From positions 5,056,048 to 5,120,047 of the forward strand of contig NZ_CP012150.1 of the NCBI RefSeq assembly GCF_001187505.1: a stretch of 64,000 bases of DNA. The letters are read 5' to 3'. Each line of letters opens with the position of its first letter. The first letter of the stretch is position 1. The notes under the pieces are model-generated. The model was not told the DNA's origin, searched no databases, and saw only the letters and a list, made by a program, of their open reading frames with translations. This document shows positions 57,329 to 64,000 of the stretch, one piece after another. Made by a program: the position numbers and the translations under genes. The DNA comes from Mycolicibacterium goodii. Lineage in GTDB: Bacteria; Actinomycetota; Actinomycetes; Mycobacteriales; Mycobacteriaceae.

Positions 57329-59620
57329 CGATGACGCGCCCGGTGCTCTCGACGTATCGGTTGCAGATGCGCGGGGACTGCTGCACGTTCTCTGATGCGG
57401 TGGATGTCCTCGACTATCTCGACGACCTCGGCGTCTCCCATGTGTATCTGTCCCCCATCCTGACCGCGGCCGAGGGCTCGACGCACGGCTACGACGTCAC
57501 CGATCCCACGACCGTCTCCCCCACCCTCGGCGGACCCGAGGGTCTGCGGCGCCTGTCCGAGGCCGCCCGCGCCCGCGGCATGGGTCTGATCGTCGACATC
57601 GTCCCCAATCACGTCGGTGTGGCCCGCGCCGACGAGAACCCATGGTGGTGGGATCTGCTCACCCACGGGCGCGAATCCCGCTACGCGGATTTCTTCGACA
57701 TCGACTGGGATCTCGACGTCGACGGCCGGACCGGCCGGATCGTGTTGCCGATCCTGGGATCCGACGACGACGTCGCAAACCTGACGGTGGACGGGGACGT
57801 CCTGCGGCTCGGGGATCTCGTGCTTCCTATCGCGCCGGGCACCGGTTCGGGCACCGGTGCCGAGGTGCACGACCGCCAGCACTACCGGCTCATCGGGTGG
57901 CGGCGCGGGATCTGCGGATACCGCAGATTCTTCTCCATCACCTCGCTGGCGGCCCTGCGCCAGGAGGACCGCGCGGTGTTCGACGCGACCCACACCGAGG
58001 TCAAGAGATGGTTCGACGAAGGGCTCGTCGACGGCGTGCGCATCGACCATCCGGACGGATTGACCGATCCCGCAGGCTATCTCACGTGGTTGCGGGAGAT
58101 CGCGGGCCCCTCGGCGTGGATCGTCGTCGAGAAGATCCTGGCCCACGACGAGGCCCTCGACACTGCGCTTCCGGTCGCGGGCACCACCGGGTACGACGCG
58201 TTGCGCGAGACCGGCGGTGTGTTCATCGATCCCAGCGGGGCAGGCCCGCTCGACGAACTGTGCGCCGGTGTCGAGGTGGCCGCCGAAGCGGTCTCCGAAC
58301 ACGCTCTGAAAAAGACCGCCGTCACCGACATCCTGGGCAGCGAACTGGCCCGGGTGTGCCGGACGATCACCCGCGCCACCGGCAGGCAGGATTCCCGGCT
58401 ACCCGACGCGGTGGCGGCACTCGTCGCCAACATCGGGGTCTACCGCTGCGACTACCCGGCCCTGTCCGCGCTGCTTCCCGTGGCGCTGGCCCGGACCGCC
58501 TCGGCCGCACCGGATCTGGCCGAGGCGTTGGATACGGTCGCCGCCGCGCTCGCGACGGATGCGGAAGCCTCTGCGCGGTTCAACCAGCTGTGCGGCGCGG
58601 CCACCGCGAAGGCCGTCGAGGACTGCCTGTTCTACCGCGACCCGCGCCTGGTGAGCCTCAACGAGGTCGGCGGCGAACCCGCGCTGTTCGGGGTGAGCAC
58701 CGCCGAGTTCCACCAGCGCGCAGCCACCAGGGCGCGATACTGGCCGACCGCGATGACGACGCTGTCCACCCACGACACCAAGCGCGGTGAGGACGTGCGC
58801 GCCCGCATCGGTGTGCTGTCGCAGGTGCCGAGCCTGTGGGCCGAACTGGTCTCACAGTGGAACTCCGTCGCTCCCTCTCCTGACGAGGGCACGGGACTGT
58901 TCCTGTTGCAGAACATCTTCGGTGTCTGGCCGAGCGACGGGGTGGTCACCGACGAGCTGCGCGAGCGGCTGCACGGCTACGCCGAGAAGGCGATGCGTGA
59001 GGCGGGCATGAAGACCTCGTGGAACGATCCGAACACCGCGTTCGAGGATGACGTGCACCGGTGGGTGGATGCCGTGCTCGACGGACCCGTCGGGGCCGGG
59101 TTGACCGAGCTGGTCACGCGCCTGCAGCGGCACGCCCGCTGTGACAGCCTGGGGCAGAAGCTGCTTGCGCTCACCGTCCCCGGCGTGCCGGACGTCTACC
59201 AGGGCACCGAGCTGCCCGAGGACAGTCTGGTGGACCCCGACAACCGCAGGCCCATCGACTACGGCACCCGCCGTGCCGCCCTGCAGGACGGCACGGACGC
59301 GAAGCTGCGGGTGACCACGGCGGCGCTGCACCTGCGCCGCGAACGGCCGCAGACCTTCCCTGTCCGGCGCCCACACGCCGCTGCGGGCCGACGGCGCCGC
59401 CGCGGCGCATCTGATCTCCTACCTGCGCGGCGACGACGTGGTCGTCGCGGTCAGCCGGTGGACCGTGTCACTGGACGAAAGTGGCTGGGGTGACACGACA
59501 TTGACGCTTCCGGCTGGTGAGTGGACCGACCGGATCGGCGGACGCCGCTGGAGCGGGACGATAGCGGCGGGCGATCTGTTCACCGATCTGCCGGTGGCAC
59601 TACTGGAGCGGCTGACATGA
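57325..59620 (+). pseudogene. treY: Maltooligosyl trehalose synthase, interrupted by a late frameshift
   Basis: Isomerises the terminal glucose of maltodextrin to a trehalose unit. The catalytic barrel is intact: LIVDIVPNHVGVA, nucleophile Asp in VDGVRIDHPDGL, WIVVEKILAHDEAL and STHDTKRGEDVRARI. After HLRRERPQTF at about 59356 the frame shifts into arginine-rich sequence and stops at 59493. The +1 frame from the same point reads LSGAHTPLRADGAAAAHLIS and ends naturally at 59620 (VALLERLT, stop overlapping treZ). One extra C in CCC (59358-59360) explains it. Intended length about 763 residues. Only the last ~90 residues are affected. Confidence 0.88.
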
Positions 59621-61389
59621 CCGAATTCGCGGTGTGGGCGCCCCTGCCCGACGTCGTGCGCCTCGACGTCGAGGGCACGGTGCACGATATGACCCGGTCC
59701 GATGACGGCTGGTGGCGCGCCGAGGTCGAATGTGCCGACGATGCCCGTTACGGTTTCATCCTCGACGACGACCCGAGGGCGCTGCCCGACCCGCGGTCGG
59801 CCCGCCAACCCGACGGCGTGCACGAACGCTCCCAGCTGTGGCGGCCCGCCCCCGACGCCTGGACCGACGTGGACTGGCCCGGTCGATCCATCGCCGGCCG
59901 GGTGATCTACGAGCTTCACATCGGAACCTTCACGCCGGCAGGCACATTCGACTCGGCCATCGACAAGCTCGACCACCTCGTGGATCTCGGTGTCGACTTC
60001 GTCGAACTCATGCCGGTCAACGCGTTCAGCGGGACGCACGGCTGGGGTTACGACGGTGTGCTCTGGTATGCCGTGCACGAACCGTACGGTGGGCCCGACG
60101 GGCTCGTCCGGTTCGTCGACGCGTGCCACGCCCGCGGTCTCGGCGTGCTGATCGACGCGGTGTTCAACCATCTGGGGCCGTCGGGCAACTATCTGCCGAA
60201 ATTCGGCCCGTACCTGTCGGCGGGCAGCAACCCGTGGGGTGCGTCGATCAACCTGTCCGACGCCGACGCCGACGAGGTGCGCGCCTACATCCTGGAGTGT
60301 GCACTGCGGTGGATGCGCGACTTCCATGCCGACGGACTACGTCTGGACGCCGTGCATGCGTTGATGGACAACACCGCGATCCACATCCTTGAGGAACTGA
60401 GCGCCGAAACCGACGCCCTCGCCGAGGAACTCGGCAGGCCGCTGTCGCTGATCGCCGAGAGCGACCTCAACGACCCGCGCCTGATCACACCACGCGACCG
60501 CGGCGGCTACGGCATCACCGCGCAGTGGGACGACGACATCCACCACGCCATCCACACCGCGGTCTCCGGTGAACGCCAGGGCTATTACGCCGACTTCGGC
60601 TCGCTGGAGACCCTCGCGACGACGCTGAAGAACGGCTATTTCCACGCAGGCACGTACTCGTCGTTCCGGCACCGCCGCCACGGCCGTCCGCTCGACACCG
60701 CGACCATCCCCGGCACCAGGCTGCTGGCCTACACCGTGACTCACGATCAGGTCGGCAACCGCGCGGTCGGCGATCGCCCGTCGCAGCGGCTCACCGCCGG
60801 CCAGTTGGCCGTCAAGGCCGCGTTGGCCCTCGGGTCCCCTTACACCGCAATGCTTTTCATGGGCGAGGAATGGGGGTCGTCGTCACCGTTTCAGTTCTTC
60901 AGCTCGCATCCCGAACCCGAACTGGCCAGGGCCACCGCAGAGGGCCGCAAGGCCGAGTTCGCCGAACACGGCTGGGACGCCGACGAGATCCCCGATCCGC
61001 AGGATCCGGCGACCTTCGAGCGGTCCAAGCTGAACTGGGACGAACTCGATCAGGGCGAGCACGCCCAACTGCTCGGCATCTACCGCGGACTCATCGAACT
61101 GCGTCGCACCGAGCCGGCCCTCGCCGATCCGTGGCTGGACCACATGCGCGTCGACTTCGACGAGACCGACCGGTGGATCGTGCTGTACCGCGGGGATTTG
61201 GCGATCGCCTGCAACCTCAACGCCGACCCGGTCACCGTCCCGGTCTCCGGCGAGCCGGTGCTGGCGTCGAGCACACCCGACATCACGGCCGACGCGACCA
61301 CGCTGGCCGGACATTCTTTCGCGATCCTGCGGGTTGTCAACTCGTCATCCACAGCCGCACAGCCTGTGGATGACGCGCTTTCCGGATAG
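59617..61389 (+). CDS. treZ: Maltooligosyl trehalose trehalohydrolase
   Basis: Releases trehalose from the TreY product. The 590-residue GH13 enzyme has an N-terminal beta domain (FAVWAPLPDVVRLDVEG), YELHIGTFTPAGTFDSAI, nucleophile Asp in ADGLRLDAVHAL, acid Glu in LIAESDLNDPR and VTHDQVGNRAVGDRPSQRL. ATG 59617 overlaps the treY stop (ATGA); a frame opening 32 codons earlier was rejected. Confidence 0.95.
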   Translation: MTEFAVWAPLPDVVRLDVEGTVHDMTRSDDGWWRAEVECADDARYGFILDDDPRALPDPRSARQPDGVHERSQLWRPAPDAWTDVDWPGRSIAGRVIYELHIGTFTPAGTFDSAIDKLDHLVDLGVDFVELMPVNAFSGTHGWGYDGVLWYAVHEPYGGPDGLVRFVDACHARGLGVLIDAVFNHLGPSGNYLPKFGPYLSAGSNPWGASINLSDADADEVRAYILECALRWMRDFHADGLRLDAVHALMDNTAIHILEELSAETDALAEELGRPLSLIAESDLNDPRLITPRDRGGYGITAQWDDDIHHAIHTAVSGERQGYYADFGSLETLATTLKNGYFHAGTYSSFRHRRHGRPLDTATIPGTRLLAYTVTHDQVGNRAVGDRPSQRLTAGQLAVKAALALGSPYTAMLFMGEEWGSSSPFQFFSSHPEPELARATAEGRKAEFAEHGWDADEIPDPQDPATFERSKLNWDELDQGEHAQLLGIYRGLIELRRTEPALADPWLDHMRVDFDETDRWIVLYRGDLAIACNLNADPVTVPVSGEPVLASSTPDITADATTLAGHSFAILRVVNSSSTAAQPVDDALSG

Positions 61390-61414
61390 CCGACCGGCCG
61401 GGATGATTCCGGCC

Positions 61415-61861
61415 ATGAATCTTCCAGAACCTCAACCCATCCCACCTCTGGAGACCGCGGCCGACCCGGTGTACTGCGCCGAGGACATGCGCAACCGGTG
61501 GCGGGCGCTGATCGGCCGACTCGGCTTCACCGAGCGACTGCTGTGGGTCAGTTTCGTCGGCGCCGATCGGTGTCTGTGCCGGACCATGAGCCAGGTCCCG
61601 CTGCAGTCCCGGCCGCAACCAGGGTTCATCGAGTACCTGGTGTCGCGGCTTCCGAAGCTGCTGGCGGACCTCGGCCCCGGCAGTACCGTCGCGTTCCTGC
61701 TCAGCCGGCCGGGACGCGGCCCGGTGTCGAATCTCGACCGGGTATGGGCCGGACTGCTGGTGAACACCGCCGACCGGTACGGCGTGGCGCTGCAGCCGAT
61801 CTTCCGCGCCAACGACGAAGCCGTCGTCGAGGTGCCCGCGCCGTTGCGCGCGGTGGGCTGA
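61415..61861 (+). CDS. Conserved hypothetical protein
   Basis: A 148-residue protein I do not recognise. It is mixed alpha/beta, with a Trp/Arg-rich start (DMRNRWRALIGRLGFTERLLWVSFVGADRCLCRTM) and a hydrophobic VAFLLSRPGRGPVSNLDRVW core. No signal peptide or membrane helix. ATG 61415 begins MNLPEPQ; ATG 61403 is an alternative. In M. tuberculosis the same interval holds a VapBC pair, which this is not. It is tail to tail with ilvA, one base between them. Confidence 0.7.
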   Translation: MNLPEPQPIPPLETAADPVYCAEDMRNRWRALIGRLGFTERLLWVSFVGADRCLCRTMSQVPLQSRPQPGFIEYLVSRLPKLLADLGPGSTVAFLLSRPGRGPVSNLDRVWAGLLVNTADRYGVALQPIFRANDEAVVEVPAPLRAVG

Positions 61862-63154
61862 TCAGGTCAGGTAGCGGTACGTCGGCGAGCCCGGCTCGAG
61901 CAGTTCGACGTGGATGTCGGACTGCTCCATGCGGGCCAGCAGGCCTTCCAGGTCGGCGGCCGAGCTCAGCTCGACACCCACCAGGGCTTCCCCGGTCTCG
62001 CGGTTGTTGCGCTTGACGTACTCGAACAACGTGATGTCGTCACCGGGCCCGAGCACCTCATCGAGGAAGCGCCGCAGCGCACCGGGTTCCTGCGGGAAGT
62101 CCACCAGGAAGTAGTGCTTGAGGCCCAGGTGCACCAGCGAGCGCTCCAGCACCTCGTTGTAGCGCGAAACATCGTTGTTGCCACCGGAGATCAGGCACAC
62201 CACCGTGGAGCCGGGCTCGATATCGGCCTCCAGCAGCGCCGCCACCGACAGCGCGCCGGCCGGTTCGGCGATGATGCCCTCGTTCTGGTACAGGTCGAGC
62301 ATCGCGGTGCACACCGCGCCCTCGTCGACCGTCGTCAGCGACACCATGTCGCCGGCCGCCGCGAGCGCCTCGAACGGCAGCTGCCCGGCGCGCGCCACGG
62401 CCGCACCGTCGACGAACTGGTCGACATTCGGCAGCGTGACGGGCTCACCCGCCGACAGGGCCGCGATCATCGACGCCGCGCCCGCGGGTTCCACGCCGAG
62501 CACCGACGTGTTGCTGGTGCGCTCGGCGAGGTAGGTCGTGATGCCCGCGATGCAGCCGCCGCCACCGACCGGCACGATCACCAGATCGGGTTCGACGTCG
62601 AGCTGGTCGAGCAGTTCGGCGGCGATGGTGCCCTGACCGGCCATCGTGCGCAGGTCGTCGTAGGGCGGCACCAGCGTCGCGCCGGTCCGCGCAACGTCGT
62701 CGAGCGCCGCGGCGGCCGCGAGGTCGTAGGTGGCGCCGACGGCGATGAGCTCGATGAACTCGCGTCCGTGGTAGCGGATGCGGTCACGCTTCTGCTTCGG
62801 CGTCTTGGCGGGCACGTACACCCGGCCGTGGGTCTTCATGGTGCGGCAGGCCATCGCGAAGCCCTGGGCATGGTTTCCCGCCGAGGAGCAGACGACACCG
62901 GCCGCGAGTTCCTCCGGGGAGAGCTGCGCCATCAGGTTGAACGCGCCGCGCACCTTGTAGGACCGCACGGCCTGCAGGTCCTCCCGCTTGAGATAGACCC
63001 GCGCGCCGGTGGCCTCGGAGAGCCGTTCACACAGTTGCACGGGGCTCTCGGTGACCACGCCGGAAATTCGCTGAGCAGCCTCGTCGATATCAGCCGCTGA
63101 CAGGTGTGCGGTCAGCTGGGTGAATCGGGAGCCGGTGCTCAGTTCGGTGCTCAC
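61862..63154 (-). CDS. ilvA: Threonine deaminase (biosynthetic)
   Basis: PLP enzyme deaminating threonine to 2-oxobutyrate for isoleucine synthesis. The 430-residue protein has the PLP lysine in VRSYKVRGAFNLM, CSSAGNHAQGFA, the glycine loop VPVGGGGCIAG and SGGNNDVSRYNEVL. A single C-terminal ACT-like regulatory domain (HYFLVDFPQEPGALRRFLDEVLG) indicates isoleucine feedback. Start at 63154 (MSTELSTGSRF). Confidence 0.94.
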   Translation of the reverse strand: MSTELSTGSRFTQLTAHLSAADIDEAAQRISGVVTESPVQLCERLSEATGARVYLKREDLQAVRSYKVRGAFNLMAQLSPEELAAGVVCSSAGNHAQGFAMACRTMKTHGRVYVPAKTPKQKRDRIRYHGREFIELIAVGATYDLAAAAALDDVARTGATLVPPYDDLRTMAGQGTIAAELLDQLDVEPDLVIVPVGGGGCIAGITTYLAERTSNTSVLGVEPAGAASMIAALSAGEPVTLPNVDQFVDGAAVARAGQLPFEALAAAGDMVSLTTVDEGAVCTAMLDLYQNEGIIAEPAGALSVAALLEADIEPGSTVVCLISGGNNDVSRYNEVLERSLVHLGLKHYFLVDFPQEPGALRRFLDEVLGPGDDITLFEYVKRNNRETGEALVGVELSSAADLEGLLARMEQSDIHVELLEPGSPTYRYLT

Positions 63155-63325
63155 CAGTCAATGGTGCCACCAACCTGCATTTTCCTTTAATCGGGGTGAG
63201 CCGGGGCACGGTGGGGCATGCCCGGGATGTGCACTTTCCGACGCCCGTGACGCCTGGTCGGCGCGGAGAACCACATCCGGTGTTTCGGGTAGCCGAAATC
63301 TATCTTGCGAGCTATCGTGGTGCCT

Positions 63326-63559
63326 ATGACAGCAGCCGGGAACTTCCGCTTCGGCGCATCCCGGACGGAACGCGAGATCAGCGTCGCCGGGGTTGCCTGG
63401 CCTGCGTACAAGCTGATCGCTCTCGCCGTCGGGGCCCTGGTGCTCCTGCTCGTCGGAGCCGTGACGATGACCGCGAGCACCGCGGTGCTCTCGGCCGCCG
63501 CCGCGACCACCGTCACCTGGTTGGCCCTCGGGATGTCGTCGCGGACGTCCGACCGCTGA
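63326..63559 (+). CDS. Small membrane protein
   Basis: A 77-residue protein. Residues 1-27 are polar (RFGASRTEREISVAGVAW), followed by two hydrophobic helices (LIALAVGALVLLLVGAVTM and a Thr/Ala-rich second segment) and a short polar end. ATG 63326 gives MTAAGNFRF. No family recognised. It is convergent with the SRPBCC gene (4-bp gap). Confidence 0.65.
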   Translation: MTAAGNFRFGASRTEREISVAGVAWPAYKLIALAVGALVLLLVGAVTMTASTAVLSAAAATTVTWLALGMSSRTSDR

Positions 63560-63563
63560 CCGG

Positions 63564-63965
63564 TCACTGCTCCAGTAGCGCGCGCAGCCTCTCCAGGTCG
63601 GCCTGCACGGCAGCGACGTCGGCGTCGAACTGCTCATCGGACATGCCCGGCCGCCTGCGCACGGTGAACACCACCTCACACCGCGGTTCGTCGATCCCGG
63701 CGGGCACCACCCGCATCGGGTTGTAGACCCGCTCCCCCGACGGCAGCTCGACCACATGGTCGAGCACACCATGGGTGTTGGTCGGGGTGAAACTCACCCG
63801 CACGACCCCCATCGGCGAGTCGGCGATCCAGCCCTCCGGCGTCAACCGCAGCTCTCCCTGCGCCAAACCTGCTGCCCACCTTGACATTTGACCCGGGTCC
63901 GAAGCGAACGCATAGACCGCATCCGGTGGCACCTCGACCCAGACGCTGACATGTCTGCTGCGCAT
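63564..63965 (-). CDS. SRPBCC (START-like) family protein
   Basis: A 133-residue protein. The start RHVSVWVEVPPDAVYAFASDPGQMSRWAAGL is the polyketide-cyclase/SRPBCC opening helix and strand, followed by beta strands (VRVSFTPTNTHGVLDHVVEL) and the long C-terminal helix (DEQFDADVAAVQADLERLRALL). Such domains bind hydrophobic ligands; the ligand is unknown. ATG 63965 is the start. Confidence 0.85.
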   Translation of the reverse strand: MRSRHVSVWVEVPPDAVYAFASDPGQMSRWAAGLAQGELRLTPEGWIADSPMGVVRVSFTPTNTHGVLDHVVELPSGERVYNPMRVVPAGIDEPRCEVVFTVRRRPGMSDEQFDADVAAVQADLERLRALLEQ

Positions 63966-64000
63966 GGTCCTCAGCCTAAGGCGTGGACGAGACGTATCAG

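Noticed and set aside
61862..63325. Riboswitch or leader upstream of ilvA
   Set aside because: The 170-bp gap contains no short Ile/Val/Leu-rich frame with a following hairpin.

Overview
The window is high-GC chromosomal DNA from a rapidly growing mycobacterium, very probably Mycolicibacterium smegmatis or a close relative. The evidence is the protein sequences (CydA, HisD and NadC read as close orthologues of the M. tuberculosis proteins), the gene order (cyd, tesB/pyk, lgt-trp, his, nadABC, bio, treXYZ, ilvA in the same succession as M. tuberculosis Rv1623c-Rv1559), frequent GTG/TTG starts, leaderless promoters and actinobacterial families (NrtR-type NadR, BioQ, BsaP, DUF2567, mycothiol-dependent isomerase fold). 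No rRNA, tRNA, CRISPR, prophage or insertion sequence was seen.

Layout. 1-6.9 kb (+): tail of an HdeD-like membrane protein, then cydA-cydB-cydD-cydC (cytochrome bd oxidase and its assembly exporter) and a DUF4190 membrane protein. 6.9-24.0 kb (-): trpE-(TIGR02234 membrane protein)-trpC-trpB-trpA-lgt-TM2 protein-DUF2752 protein, then gltB-gltD, pyk and tesB. Lgt carries a very long acidic, internally duplicated tail. 24.0-30.5 kb: an accessory block between the conserved trp and his loci. It holds bcpB, a leuA with a 13-residue leucine-rich leader peptide and attenuator-like hairpin, a divergent FadR-type regulator overlapping an ABC ATPase gene, and a type II restriction-modification pair with a XhoI-like nuclease motif. 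30.6-37.1 kb (-): hisD-C-B-H-A-impA-F-I, almost every junction a 4-bp stop/start overlap. No trpF lies in the trp cluster; HisA of actinobacteria (PriA) normally covers that step.

37.1-40.1 kb (+): deazaflavin-type oxidoreductase, LysE-type exporter, and a secreted PGRS-like glycine/asparagine-repeat protein without a PE domain. 40.1-44.3 kb: nadA-nadB-nadC facing nadR, with one palindromic operator between them that ends right at the nadR start codon. 44.4-52.9 kb: lipase, then the biotin genes: bioB with bsaP and a DUF2567 gene, the regulator bioQ, and bioA-bioF-bioD, with three near-identical BioQ boxes. 53-61.4 kb (+): acyltransferase-3/SGNH protein and the maltooligosyl trehalose operon treX-treY-treZ. 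61.4-64 kb: a small unknown gene, ilvA, a one-helix membrane protein and an SRPBCC protein.

Three core metabolic genes, gltB, nadC and treY, are each interrupted by one single-nucleotide frameshift, two of them at short C/G runs. This is more consistent with base-calling errors (or a damaged lab lineage) than with three real losses in biosynthesis, and should be settled before these genes are called broken.
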